In this document: one piece after another, positions 1-8,184 of the stretch
Numbering within the stretch: position 1 is the first letter of the stretch
Layout: each line of letters opens with the position of its first letter
Assembly: GCA_004562765.1 (NCBI GenBank)
Contig: SFRL01000007.1
Coordinates: 29,790 to 93,789 of the forward strand
Source of the DNA: a bacterium
Lineage (GTDB): Bacteria > Bacillota > Clostridia > Lachnospirales > Lachnospiraceae
Direction of reading: 5' to 3'
Length of the DNA: 64,000 nt
The notes under the pieces: model-generated
Seen by the model: the letters and a program-made list of their open reading frames with translations, nothing else
The model's database searches: none
What the model was told of the DNA's origin: nothing
Position numbers and translations under genes: made by a program

Positions 1-692
1 CAAAATTCTGTTGTTACAATTGGAAGGGGCACCAGAAAAGGATACGGATCCACCGCTGTTTCCACCCCGTGTTCATCATTATAGTAAATGCCGACATGCA
101 GATGTACCGGAAAATTGCCCACTGTTCCCTCTATGTTGCTGTAACCGCTGTCCCCGGCAAATCCCAGAAGCTGTCCTGCCACAACTGCAGTTCCCGGCTC
201 GATTCCGTCTGCATAATCATACAGATGTGCATAATAATAGAAGATCCCACCGGTGCTTCGAATACCCAGGCGATATCCGCCCTGGGGCAGCCAGCCTTTT
301 TTTTCTATTACACCGTCTGTCATGGACAGTACCGGAAACAATCCCCGCTCATCCGGATCCAGCATGATATCCGTCCCTTCATGTCCCCGCTCGCCGCCAA
401 AGGTGCGCGCCGACATCCAGGAATCCTCATAAGCTGCCTGATAAGCAGGGTGTGTGATCGACCGGGGAATCGGAAACAGCCGAAGCTCTTCACGTATGAT
501 GCATGCCACCTCAGCCGGCGGTATGCCACTGTTTTCTTTTCTTCCGTTCTGCTCACCGGCGGCGCTGTGGTTCTCATCCGCGTTGCCAGAAGTTTTTGAC
601 GCGGCGGCGTTGATCCTCAGATGATCGACAGCGATCACATCCAGCGCCGCCAGCACCATCACCAACAGGAACAGCCACATTCTTTTTTTCAT
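1..692 (-). CDS. M23 family metallopeptidase (3' end outside window)
   Basis: Probable secreted or membrane-anchored zinc peptidase acting on peptidoglycan. The first 230 codons are present and the gene runs off the left edge. Residues 1-25 form a signal peptide or membrane anchor (MKKRMWLFLLVMVLAAL). A Ser/Asn/Glu-rich linker follows. The LytM/M23 zinc motifs are visible: H104-x3-D108 in GHEGTD and H197-x-H199 in VHLHVG. The ATG at 692-690 lies only 33 bases from the start of divergent ylbJ. LytM-fold proteins such as SpoIIQ act in engulfment in spore formers, and the ylbJ neighbour fits that, but this is inference. The M23 family call is secure; the exact role is not. Confidence 0.85.
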   Translation of the reverse strand, partial: MKKRMWLFLLVMVLAALDVIAVDHLRINAAASKTSGNADENHSAAGEQNGRKENSGIPPAEVACIIREELRLFPIPRSITHPAYQAAYEDSWMSARTFGGERGHEGTDIMLDPDERGLFPVLSMTDGVIEKKGWLPQGGYRLGIRSTGGIFYYYAHLYDYADGIEPGTAVVAGQLLGFAGDSGYSNIEGTVGNFPVHLHVGIYYNDEHGVETAVDPYPFLVPLPIVTTEF

Positions 693-725
693 ATTTCTTA
701 CCTGCCCGACATAATTTTAAGTAAT

Positions 726-1682
726 ATGAGAAGAAGAATCCCTCACCGGTATGTTACAAAAAAATACATATTTTCTTATATGCTCGCCATGTTCCTCTTA
801 TTCCTGCTGAGCGAGCCGACAGTCGCCGCCGAAGGTGCGCGCTTTGGTCTGATGCTTTGGGCAGATCGTCTGCTTCCCAGTCTGCTTCCGTTTATGATCC
901 TGACGCAGCTGCTCATAAGAAGCGGTTATCTGGATGCCATCACAAAAAAGCTTCGCATTACCTATCCGTATTTTGTATTATTCGCCGGAACACTGTTCGG
1001 ATTTCCCATGGGCTGCAAGCTGACTGCGGATCTGTATGAGCGGGGAAATCTCACCACGGAAGAAGCATCTCTTCTGTTTATCATTTCCAACCAGATGAGC
1101 CCCGCATTCGTCGGCGGATACATCCTCTCGGAAACACTCTGTGCACCACAGTTGATCCCTGTCAGCTATCTTATCCTTTATGCGCCTTCTGTATGCTATG
1201 GACTGCTGCGACTTCGCATCTTGTCCCGAAGGTCAAAGAATGCAGCCAAAAATATCCATGAAGCCAAAAAATCGACATCAGGACTGCAGATGAACTTTAC
1301 AGTCCTTGATGCCGGTATCATGAACAGTTTTGAAACCATGTTAAAGCTTGGCGGTTATGTCATGCTGTTTTCCATCATCACAAATATGTGCAGACATTTT
1401 CTTTCTTCATTTCCGGCGTTCTGCACATTGATCGCCGGATTGCTGGAAGTAACGGGTGCCGTCAGCGCCATCAACAGTTTTTTTGCGGACATACGCCTGA
1501 AATACATCTGTATCCTCGCAGCCACTTCTTTTGGTGGATGTTCCGGAATCGCACAGACTGCATCGCTTCTTCGCTCAGGCAAAAAAGCTTCTTCGCTCTC
1601 GCTTGCAGCTTACATAAAAGGACGCCTGCTGGTGGCAGGAGTCACGGCTGCCCTGGCTGCAATGCTTTATCCGCTCCTGTAA
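726..1682 (+). CDS. ylbJ: YlbJ-type sporulation integral membrane protein
   Basis: A 318-residue polytopic membrane protein with about seven to eight hydrophobic segments and the Gate-domain pattern of the spore-maturation/YlbJ family, including two similar stretches (FGFPMGCKLTADLY near residue 100 and FGGCSGIAQTASLL near 280). In Bacillus ylbJ lies beside ylbI (coaD) and ylbH (rsmD), which are also neighbours here, so synteny supports the assignment. Its role is in sporulation; the substrate is unknown to me. The ATG at 726 is chosen because the upstream in-frame stretch (from 621) encodes a polar, His/Gln-rich sequence inside the divergent M23 gene. No strong ribosome binding site is seen. 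Confidence 0.8.
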   Translation: MRRRIPHRYVTKKYIFSYMLAMFLLFLLSEPTVAAEGARFGLMLWADRLLPSLLPFMILTQLLIRSGYLDAITKKLRITYPYFVLFAGTLFGFPMGCKLTADLYERGNLTTEEASLLFIISNQMSPAFVGGYILSETLCAPQLIPVSYLILYAPSVCYGLLRLRILSRRSKNAAKNIHEAKKSTSGLQMNFTVLDAGIMNSFETMLKLGGYVMLFSIITNMCRHFLSSFPAFCTLIAGLLEVTGAVSAINSFFADIRLKYICILAATSFGGCSGIAQTASLLRSGKKASSLSLAAYIKGRLLVAGVTAALAAMLYPLL

Positions 1683-1702
1683 AACAGGAAAAAACGAAAC
1701 TG

Positions 1703-2335
1703 CTATTGTTCATCAGAAGCAGTATCAGCAGACGGTGTCTGCATTGTTTCCGGTTCTGCCGCAGCTACAGGTTCCTCATCAGCCAGCTCCGGCTCTGTCT
1801 GAGGCATCAGTTCCGCGCGGTTTGCAAGCACAACCTGAAGAGAACTGTTCAGTCCTGCGATCAGGTTCTCATAACGTGCTTTTGATCCTTCGATGGCTCC
1901 GGTCAGGATCGCCTCCAGATTTTTCAGGAGTTCGTCCGTATAGCCAATTGCACTCATACGGATATTATTTGCATCATTGGTGGCTTTATCCAGGATCTCC
2001 TGCGCCTGTTTGGTTGCGATCATAACGACCTCATTTGCCTGCGCATACGCCTGCTGCATGATCTGATGTTCGCTGACCAGCTCGGAATGAGTCACCTCCG
2101 CCTGAGCAATGATCGCATCTGCCTTTGCCTGCGCATCTGCCAGAATGGCTTCTTTATTGCTGATCATCTTCTGATAGCGTTTGATCTCCTCCGGCGTCCG
2201 CAGGCGAAGTTCCGTCAGAAGTTCTTCGATCTGATCCTTGTTGACAATGATTTTATTCGATGAAAACGCCTGCGGCTTGCAGGTGTCTATGTACTGCTCT
2301 AATTCCTCAATGGTCTGCTCGATTTTACTGTTCAT
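1703..2335 (-). CDS. DivIVA/V-ATPase-E-like coiled-coil protein
   Basis: A 210-residue soluble protein dominated by coiled coil. Residues 1-60 hold an acidic start (MNSKIEQTIEELEQYIDTCK), residues 60-150 are Ala/Gln/Glu heptads (ILADAQAKADAIIAQAE), and the tail is Pro/Glu/Ala-rich and probably disordered. This pattern occurs in Firmicute proteins annotated as DivIVA-like or vacuolar ATPase subunit E-like. It overlaps the end of coaD by 11 bases and is the last gene of that chain. A cytoskeletal or cell-division scaffold role is possible but not shown. It converges on ylbJ with 20 bases between the stops. Confidence 0.6.
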   Translation of the reverse strand: MNSKIEQTIEELEQYIDTCKPQAFSSNKIIVNKDQIEELLTELRLRTPEEIKRYQKMISNKEAILADAQAKADAIIAQAEVTHSELVSEHQIMQQAYAQANEVVMIATKQAQEILDKATNDANNIRMSAIGYTDELLKNLEAILTGAIEGSKARYENLIAGLNSSLQVVLANRAELMPQTEPELADEEPVAAAEPETMQTPSADTASDEQ

Positions 2336-2831
2336 GATGATGCTCTCCTTTTTCTATGCCATATTTTTGATAAATACGGTCGATCAGCTGTGTCGGAACA
2401 AAATGTGAAATATCCCCGCCGTAAGCCGCAAACTCCTTTACGATCGTAGAACTGAGATAAGAATACTGCAAACTGGTCGTAAGAAAGATGGTCTCGATCT
2501 CCTCATATTCCACATGATTGGTCTGTGCGATCTGAAGCTCATATTCGAAATCCGTCACGGCCCGCAACCCGCGAATAATGATCGTAGCCTGAATCTCACG
2601 GGCAAAATCCACCAAAAGTCCGTTAAATGAAACGATATGGACGTTCGGCAGATCAGCGGTCATCTCTTCTAACATACTAACACGTTCCTCGGCAGAAAAC
2701 AATGAATTTTTTGCGCTGTTGTTCAGTACGCCTACGTAGAGCTCGTCCACGATATTTGCTGACCTTCGGATGATATCCATGTGACCGTTTGTAACCGGAT
2801 CAAAGCTTCCCGGATAAATTGCTCTCTTCAT
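2325..2831 (-). CDS. coaD: Phosphopantetheine adenylyltransferase
   Basis: Cytosolic enzyme of coenzyme A synthesis that transfers AMP from ATP to 4'-phosphopantetheine, giving dephospho-CoA. The 168-residue length is typical. The nucleotidyltransferase signature is at residues 7-20 (GSFDPVTNGHMDI), with the TxGH variant of the HxGH motif, and the C-terminal YLSSTIVKE motif is present. An AGAGAGG-type ribosome binding site precedes the ATG. It follows rsmD by 14 bases, the same pair order as ylbH-ylbI in Bacillus, and overlaps the coiled-coil gene downstream. Confidence 0.97.
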   Translation of the reverse strand: MKRAIYPGSFDPVTNGHMDIIRRSANIVDELYVGVLNNSAKNSLFSAEERVSMLEEMTADLPNVHIVSFNGLLVDFAREIQATIIIRGLRAVTDFEYELQIAQTNHVEYEEIETIFLTTSLQYSYLSSTIVKEFAAYGGDISHFVPTQLIDRIYQKYGIEKGEHHHEQ

Positions 2832-2845
2832 AATAGCCTCTCTTT

Positions 2846-3415
2846 TTATGTGTCTGCTTCCGCGTCCTTCAGCGTAAGAAACACATGCTTATTCGTTTTG
2901 TACAGTTTTTCCTTCCGGAGTGTGTAACCAAGCTGGTCTACATAGGAAAAATCAGTATGTTCATCTGCCTCAACGATGATCGTTGCGCCGTCCTTTACGA
3001 TGGAAGAACCTGCCAGATAGCTTAAGATCTCAGCCTCCAGATCCTGATTGTACGGCGGATCCATAAAGATCAGATCAAACCGGTATTTTCCTTCCAACCG
3101 GCGAAGCGCGCTCATTGCATCCGTATTCATCAGCATACACTGGTCGGCGAGCTTGGTGAACTCCATATTGTCCTTGATCACTTCACATGCTTTACGGTTG
3201 TTGTCCACAAATACACAGTATGCGCTTCCCCTGCTGACTGCTTCCAGTCCGATCTGACCGCTTCCTGCAAACAGATCCAGAAAATAAGCTCCTTCCAGAT
3301 CCGGAGCAAGCATGTTAAATAATGTCTCCTTGATCCGGTCGGTCGTCGGTCTTGTATCTCTTCCCGGCAGCGTCCGAAGGGGAAGCCGTCTCGCTTTTCC
3401 TGCAATAATTCTCAT
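2846..3415 (-). CDS. rsmD: 16S rRNA (guanine(966)-N2)-methyltransferase
   Basis: A 189-residue SAM-dependent methyltransferase modifying G966 of 16S rRNA during 30S assembly. The family start MRIIAGKARRLPL is present, followed by a SAM-binding loop (LDLFAGSGQIGLEA near residue 45) and the catalytic DPPY motif (FMDPPYNQD near 120). An upstream GAGGTACAATT places the ATG at 3415. It is followed closely by coaD. The paired gene order is conserved in Firmicutes. Confidence 0.96.
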   Translation of the reverse strand: MRIIAGKARRLPLRTLPGRDTRPTTDRIKETLFNMLAPDLEGAYFLDLFAGSGQIGLEAVSRGSAYCVFVDNNRKACEVIKDNMEFTKLADQCMLMNTDAMSALRRLEGKYRFDLIFMDPPYNQDLEAEILSYLAGSSIVKDGATIIVEADEHTDFSYVDQLGYTLRKEKLYKTNKHVFLTLKDAEADT

Positions 3416-3453
3416 AATTGTACCTCAGTAAGTTCCAAATCATCTATTACCGG

Positions 3454-3942
3454 TCACACCGTTGCCTGCTCCAGCATCGTTTTGAGCAGCCGCAGTGCTG
3501 CCTGCACGGACTGTGCGCGAACCTGTGCACGGTCTCCGGCAAAGATATGCTTTTCCACACAGAGTTTTCCTTTGCAAAAGCATCCCATATATACCAGCCC
3601 CACCGGTTTCTCAGCTGTTCCGCCATCAGGACCGGCAATACCGGTAACTGCAACTGCAGCGTCAGCACCGGCCGCATCTGCCGCGCCTCTTGCCATCTCC
3701 CCGGCAGTCTCTGCGCTGACTGCTCCGTAAGTCGTAAGCGTCTCGTGGGAAACTCCCAAAAGCTTTTCCTTCGCCTCGTTGGAGTAGGTCACATAGCCTT
3801 CGCCAAACCACTCGGAAATACCCGGCACATTGACCAGCGTACCTGCGATCAGACCACCGGTACAGGACTCTGCGGTCGTAACATGCAGCTTCTTCTGCTC
3901 CAAAAGCTCTGCCACTTCAAATTCAATGCCTGCTGTACGCAT
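3454..3942 (-). CDS. pncC: Nicotinamide-nucleotide amidohydrolase (CinA C-terminal domain only)
   Basis: A 162-residue stand-alone CinA C-terminal (PncC) domain, which deamidates nicotinamide mononucleotide in pyridine nucleotide salvage. Signature stretches are TTAESCTGGLIAGTLVNVPG (residues 22-41) and VTGIAGPDGGTAEKPVGLVY near residue 110. The N-terminal molybdopterin-binding half found in full CinA is absent. The start codon directly abuts the pgsA stop (TAG-ATG), so translational coupling is likely, with an AAAGGAG inside the pgsA tail serving as ribosome binding site. Confidence 0.92.
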   Translation of the reverse strand: MRTAGIEFEVAELLEQKKLHVTTAESCTGGLIAGTLVNVPGISEWFGEGYVTYSNEAKEKLLGVSHETLTTYGAVSAETAGEMARGAADAAGADAAVAVTGIAGPDGGTAEKPVGLVYMGCFCKGKLCVEKHIFAGDRAQVRAQSVQAALRLLKTMLEQATV

Positions 3943-4488
3943 CTATTTCTGCTCCTTTAAGACATCCTTGTTTTTGATCAGATAGTCACACAGAGACACG
4001 ATCGTAAGGATCAGTGCCACCCATGTCAGGATGATGCCCAAAATCTCAAAAAATCTTCCCGGGAAGTTTAAGATCAGGACAATGATCATCAGCATCTGAA
4101 AGGTTGTCTTGAATTTGCCCCAGTAGCTTGCAGCGATCACCACACCATTGTCCGCAGCCACCAGACGGAAACCGCTGATGATGAACTCGCGGCTGATGAT
4201 AATGATCACCATCCACGCAGCCAGCTGCCCGGTTGCCACCAGACAGATCATTGCGGAGCATACGAGCAGTTTATCAGCAAGCGGGTCCATAAATTTGCCG
4301 AAATTTGTCACCAGATTGTATTTTCTTGCAATTTTTCCGTCTGCCAGATCCGTCAGGCTCGCAATGATAAAGATCGCCACTGCAATGTAGTTGCTGTAGG
4401 GCACCACCGGTACCAGCATAAAAAACACAAAAAACGGAATCAAAAATACACGTAAGATCGTTAATTTGTTTGGTAAATTCATCTTCAT
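3943..4488 (-). CDS. pgsA: CDP-diacylglycerol--glycerol-3-phosphate 3-phosphatidyltransferase
   Basis: Integral membrane enzyme making phosphatidylglycerol phosphate, the committed step to phosphatidylglycerol. It has 181 residues and about five membrane helices. The CDP-alcohol phosphotransferase signature DG-x2-AR-x8-G-x3-D-x3-D is complete (ADGKIARKYNLVTNF followed by GKFMDPLADK, residues 48-72). The start overlaps the rimO stop in an ATGA arrangement, and pncC follows without a gap. Confidence 0.95.
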   Translation of the reverse strand: MKMNLPNKLTILRVFLIPFFVFFMLVPVVPYSNYIAVAIFIIASLTDLADGKIARKYNLVTNFGKFMDPLADKLLVCSAMICLVATGQLAAWMVIIIISREFIISGFRLVAADNGVVIAASYWGKFKTTFQMLMIIVLILNFPGRFFEILGIILTWVALILTIVSLCDYLIKNKDVLKEQK

Positions 4489-5810
4489 ATGATTTCCCCC
4501 ATCAGATCATAATCTAAGGCGCCGGTCACCCGCACCTTGACAAAGTCTCCGGACATCAGTTCCTCGTCCGTGTGAATAAAAATATAGCCGTCAACACCGG
4601 GAGCATCCTTGTAGGTTCGCGCCACATAAGCGTTCTCATCGGCGACTTTTCCCTCTACAAACGCCCAGAGCTCCCGCCCCTTCATTGCCTCATTGACATC
4701 ATAGGAGATCTCCTGCTGGAGCTCCATGACTTCATCCCGCCAGGTGAGCTTCGTCTCATCATCCAGCTGTCCCTCAAATTCCGCAGCCGGTGTGTTTTCC
4801 TCCGGTGAGTAAGGAAATGCCCCCAGACGGTCAAACTCCGCCCAGTTTAAAAATTCCAGCAGTTCCTCGTGGGCTTCCTGCGTTTCCCCCGGAAATCCGC
4901 AGATCAGTGTCGTTCGGAGACAGATATCCGGTATCTCGCGTCGCAAAAGCTCGATCTTATCCGCCAGCTCCGCGCCAGTCGTCCGTCTGCCCATGCGCTT
5001 TAAAATATCGTCGTTGATATGCTGGATCGGCATATCCAGATAGTGAACTACCTTGTCATTGCGTTTGATCGAAGCGATCAGCTTTTCATCGATCTCCTCC
5101 GGATAGCAGTACATGATCCGGATCCAGTATAGTCCGTCGATCCTGTTCAGTTCATCCAACAGGCGGTAAAGTGATTTCTCCCCATAAAGATCTTTTCCGT
5201 AAAGGGTCGTCTCCTGCGCAACGAGGATCAATTCCTTTACGCCCTGTGCCGCCAGATCCTTTGCCTGCGCGATCAGATCTTCCATCGGAATGCTGCGGTA
5301 AGCGCCGCGGATGGATGGAATGATACAATAGGTGCAGTGCTTATCGCATCCTTCCGCTATTTTGAGATACGCGTAGTGTCCGCCGGTGGTCACGAGACGT
5401 TTTTTATCGTGCATATCCGGCAAGCCCTCAAGCGCATGATAGTTTTTATAAACACTGCCCTTTAAGCTGTTTTCCACGGCCTCAACGATGGCATCATAAG
5501 CGTTTGTGCCCAGCACCGCATCCACCTCTGGAATCTCCTGCAGCACCTCGTCCTGATACCGCTGTGCCAGACAGCCGGTGACGATCAATGATTTCAGTTT
5601 TGCGGTCTGCTTCAGACGTGCCATATTAAGGATCGTCTGAATGCTCTCCTCCTTCGCATCACCGATAAAACAGCAGGAATTGACAACGATGACATCCGCA
5701 TCCGTTTCATCATCCGTGATCGTGTACCCGGCCGCATTCAACATACCGATCATATACTCGGAATCCACCAGATTTTTGTCACATCCCAGTGAAATAAATA
5801 ATATATTCAT
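4485..5810 (-). CDS. rimO: Ribosomal protein S12 methylthiotransferase
   Basis: Radical-SAM enzyme that adds a methylthio group to an aspartate of ribosomal protein S12. It has 441 residues. The N-terminal UPF0004 domain begins MNILFISLGCDKNLVDSEYM and carries its iron-sulfur cysteines (C10, the SCCF pair near 46 and GCLAQRY near 80). The radical-SAM motif CDKHCTYC is near residue 154, and a C-terminal TRAM domain follows. C10DKNLVDSE is the RimO-type rather than MiaB-type start. The ribosome binding site AGGAG lies six bases from the ATG. It forms a chain with pgsA and pncC. Confidence 0.96.
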   Translation of the reverse strand: MNILFISLGCDKNLVDSEYMIGMLNAAGYTITDDETDADVIVVNSCCFIGDAKEESIQTILNMARLKQTAKLKSLIVTGCLAQRYQDEVLQEIPEVDAVLGTNAYDAIVEAVENSLKGSVYKNYHALEGLPDMHDKKRLVTTGGHYAYLKIAEGCDKHCTYCIIPSIRGAYRSIPMEDLIAQAKDLAAQGVKELILVAQETTLYGKDLYGEKSLYRLLDELNRIDGLYWIRIMYCYPEEIDEKLIASIKRNDKVVHYLDMPIQHINDDILKRMGRRTTGAELADKIELLRREIPDICLRTTLICGFPGETQEAHEELLEFLNWAEFDRLGAFPYSPEENTPAAEFEGQLDDETKLTWRDEVMELQQEISYDVNEAMKGRELWAFVEGKVADENAYVARTYKDAPGVDGYIFIHTDEELMSGDFVKVRVTGALDYDLMGEII

Positions 5811-5840
5811 GCATACTCCTGTATTTCAGTTTTATAAATG

Positions 5841-5869
5841 AAAAAGCCGAAACTGTGCTGCTCCGGCTC
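5841..5869 (-). terminator. Possible intrinsic terminator between rpoZ and rimO
   Basis: Reading on the minus strand, AGCCGGA pairs with TTTCGGCT (one G-T pair) around a roughly ten-base loop and is followed by TTTTT. It lies in the 70-base gap after the rpoZ stop and before the rimO start, so it could uncouple rimO from the yicC-remA-gmk-rpoZ unit at least partly. Confidence 0.6.
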
Positions 5870-5880
5870 CTCACATCCAC

Positions 5881-6201
5881 TTACTCTTCTGCCTGTGTTG
5901 TGGCAGTTTCCTCCGCACTTACCTCTGCTGTATCAGCAGCTGTATCTTCCTGTGCTTCATCAGCAGCTTCATCCTCGCCGAGGATCTTCACCTTTCCTTC
6001 ATAAAGCTCCTGAACAGCGGTGGAAAGCGGTTTCTTGCCATTCGCATGTGCGACTAACGGCTCATCGCCGGCGATCAGCTGGCGCGCGCGCTTTGCTGCG
6101 GCGATAACGATAGAATAACGGCTGTTGACAACCGGCTCCTCGCCTACCTCAGTGGTATTATTTACAACTTTCATAAGTTCTACATAAGACGGATGAATCA
6201 T
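5881..6201 (-). CDS. rpoZ: RNA polymerase omega subunit
   Basis: A 106-residue omega subunit that helps assemble RNA polymerase. The core is residues 1-75, with the usual NSRYSIVIAAAKRARQLI helix near residue 27 and KPLSTAVQELYEGKV near 57. The remaining 30 residues are an acidic Ala/Glu/Asp tail, longer than minimal omega and probably disordered. The start overlaps the gmk stop by four bases (ATGA). The gmk-rpoZ adjacency is standard in Firmicutes. Confidence 0.93.
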   Translation of the reverse strand: MIHPSYVELMKVVNNTTEVGEEPVVNSRYSIVIAAAKRARQLIAGDEPLVAHANGKKPLSTAVQELYEGKVKILGEDEAADEAQEDTAADTAEVSAEETATTQAEE

Positions 6202-6842
6202 GATCGTTCTCCTTTCGCATACTCTGCTAATTCTTTTTTTATTTCATTGATGAAAATTTCATTTCTGGATATTTTTGCATGTTCATCCTGTAAAATGGAA
6301 TGAACCTGTTCCACACACGCCTCCAGTTCGTCATTGACGATCAGGTAATCGTATGCCTCTACTCCCGCACACTCTTCACCGGCGCGGCATAACCGTTCGC
6401 GCACAACCTCCGGTGGCTCTGTCCCTCTGCCCACAAGACGGCGCTCCAGTTCTTCAAAGCTGGGCGGTGTCACAAAGAGAAGTACCGTATCGGGATATTT
6501 CTGTTTGATCTTTAACGCACCCTGTATCTCAATCTCCAGGATGACATCCTTTCCCATTGCAAGCTGTTCCTGCACATATGCCTTCGGTGTGCCATAATAA
6601 TTGTTCACGTACCTTGCGTACTCCAACAATTCATCGTTTTGGATCATCTCCTCGAAGCGCTCCACCGTAGAGAAAAAATATTCGCGGCCATCCACTTCTC
6701 CGGGACGCGGTGCACGCGTGGTTGCCGAAATGGACAAGGCGTAATTTTGCGGATATTTTTCCAGCAGACGTTTCATGATCGTACCTTTGCCGGAACCGGA
6801 AAAGCCGGATACAACAGTCAAAATACCAGTTTGTGCTTCCAT
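6198..6842 (-). CDS. gmk: Guanylate kinase
   Basis: Cytosolic kinase converting GMP to GDP. It has 214 residues, with the P-loop GFSGSGKGTIM at residues 13-23 and the GMP-binding segment SISATTRAPRPGEVDGREYFF near residues 38-58. The LID and C-terminal region are complete. It sits between remA (four-base gap) and rpoZ (four-base overlap), matching the Bacillus yloC-remA-gmk-rpoZ order. Confidence 0.97.
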   Translation of the reverse strand: MEAQTGILTVVSGFSGSGKGTIMKRLLEKYPQNYALSISATTRAPRPGEVDGREYFFSTVERFEEMIQNDELLEYARYVNNYYGTPKAYVQEQLAMGKDVILEIEIQGALKIKQKYPDTVLLFVTPPSFEELERRLVGRGTEPPEVVRERLCRAGEECAGVEAYDYLIVNDELEACVEQVHSILQDEHAKISRNEIFINEIKKELAEYAKGERS

Positions 6843-6845
6843 GTG

Positions 6846-7103
6846 TTACTCCTCCTCTGTTTCGCTTCGGTTCTTCATTCTGCCTGAAAGTGTATCCGGA
6901 AGCAGCGCAGACAGGACCACACGGTCGTTTTCCGTAAAGATCACGGCTCTGGTGCGTCGTCCCTGCGTCGCATCGATGAGACGTGATTCTTCTTTTGCCT
7001 TCTGGATCATGCGCTTTGCCGGCGCAGAATCAGGTGTGATCATCGCTATGATCTTATCCGCATTGACAATATTGCCAAAGCCGATGTTCATAAAATTACT
7101 CAA
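6846..7103 (-). CDS. remA: RemA-type DNA-binding regulator (DUF370)
   Basis: An 85-residue DUF370 protein beginning MSNFMNIGFGNIVNADKIIAM. In Bacillus RemA activates biofilm matrix and osmoprotection operons by binding as a large ring-shaped oligomer. The conserved stretches NIGFGNIV, DSAPAKRMI and DATQGRRTRAVI are visible. It overlaps the end of yicC by eight bases and precedes gmk. In non-biofilm clostridia its targets are unknown, so only the family is secure. Confidence 0.9.
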   Translation of the reverse strand: MSNFMNIGFGNIVNADKIIAMITPDSAPAKRMIQKAKEESRLIDATQGRRTRAVIFTENDRVVLSALLPDTLSGRMKNRSETEEE

Positions 7104-7974
7104 TGTTCTGTATCTGCTCCCTTACTTTTTCAATATCAGTTTTGAGGTTAATGCCTGTATCAGAGATAGACAGATCATTTGACTTTGAAAGGATCGTGTT
7201 CGCTTCGCGGTTCATTTCCTGTGCGATGAAATCCAGTTTGCGTCCCACGCTTCCTCCGGCGATGAGTACCTCCTTCATGCCTTTGATGTGGCTGCGCAGA
7301 CGAACCATTTCCTCATCCACACAGATCTTGTCTGCAAACAGAGTGACCTCTGTGGCGATCCGTCCCTCATCGATCTGGGCATCTGCCAACAGATCACGGA
7401 TCTTTGCCTGCAGCTTGCTGCGATATTCGGTAATGATCTCAGGCGAGCGCTTTTCAATGTAATCCACATAGCTGTTCATCTGTGTAAGCTTGTCGATCAG
7501 GTCATTTTTCAGATGTTCACCCTCGGTGATCCGTGCCTCCACAAATTTCTCGCAGGCACCGCGCACTGCTTTCTCCAGAACACTCCACAGTTCTTTCTCG
7601 TCCGTATCCTCTTCCTCCATAACAAGGACTTCCGGATAACGGGAAAGCGTGCTGACCCTGATATCGTCCTCAAGCTGGAAAGTCTTTGCCATTTGTCTCA
7701 GATAATTCAGATACTGTCCGGCCAGCTGCTCATTGTACTTGAGGGCATAGCTCTCCTCTGACAGATCCTCATAGGAAACAAAGACATCCACCTTTCCGCG
7801 CTCCATGTATTCTTTTAATACACTGCGGATCGAACTTTCAAAAATACTGAGTTTTTTCGGCATCTTGACACTGACATCCAGATAGCGGTGGTTGACAGCC
7901 TTGATCTCAACAGTCATCTTCCACTGCTCATCCGTAACCTCGCATCTCCCGAAGCCGGTCATGCTTTTTATCAT
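7096..7974 (-). CDS. yicC: YicC/YloC family endoribonuclease
   Basis: A 292-residue protein with the family opening MIKSMTGFGRCE and the C-terminal DUF1732 segment (GRKLDFIAQEMNREANTILSKS near residue 240). YicC proteins are stress-linked endoribonucleases in E. coli and Bacillus. The ATG at 7974 is chosen over an upstream in-frame ATG at 8013 because GGAGG lies about six bases before it and the family starts with MIxSMTGFG. It is the first gene of the yicC-remA-gmk-rpoZ unit, and a strong promoter lies about 110 bases upstream. Confidence 0.93.
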   Translation of the reverse strand: MIKSMTGFGRCEVTDEQWKMTVEIKAVNHRYLDVSVKMPKKLSIFESSIRSVLKEYMERGKVDVFVSYEDLSEESYALKYNEQLAGQYLNYLRQMAKTFQLEDDIRVSTLSRYPEVLVMEEEDTDEKELWSVLEKAVRGACEKFVEARITEGEHLKNDLIDKLTQMNSYVDYIEKRSPEIITEYRSKLQAKIRDLLADAQIDEGRIATEVTLFADKICVDEEMVRLRSHIKGMKEVLIAGGSVGRKLDFIAQEMNREANTILSKSNDLSISDTGINLKTDIEKVREQIQNIE

Positions 7975-8080
7975 AAAAATCCTCCAACACCCATGACAAA
8001 TTACCATCCCCATGGCAAATCATGGCAAATCATTATTTCATGCATCACCACTTCTCCAACCGGTATGCATAATCATGGTT

Positions 8081-8109
8081 ATTATAAGTCAAATATCTTC
8101 ATTCGTCAA
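8081..8109 (-). promoter_or_regulatory. Sigma-A promoter for yicC operon
   Basis: On the minus strand TTGACG (8109-8104) is separated by 17 bases from a perfect TATAAT (8086-8081), pointing toward yicC. It is a near-consensus housekeeping promoter in the divergent yicC/rqcH interval. Confidence 0.85.
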
Positions 8110-8122
8110 ATGTTAATTACTA

Positions 8123-8152
8123 TTGACTTCCGGCAGTCATTTCCATTAAAAT
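8123..8152 (+). promoter_or_regulatory. Sigma-A promoter for rqcH
   Basis: TTGACT at 8123-8128 and TAAAAT at 8147-8152 with an 18-base spacer lie 33 bases before the rqcH start. The -35 elements of this and the divergent yicC promoter are only 13 bases apart. Confidence 0.7.
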
Positions 8153-8184
8153 ATCACGAAAAGATGTTTAAGGAGGACGATCTG

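Noticed and set aside
621..725. Longer YlbJ start at 621
   Set aside because: It would add 35 polar residues overlapping the divergent M23 gene; the hydrophobic start at 726 fits the family.
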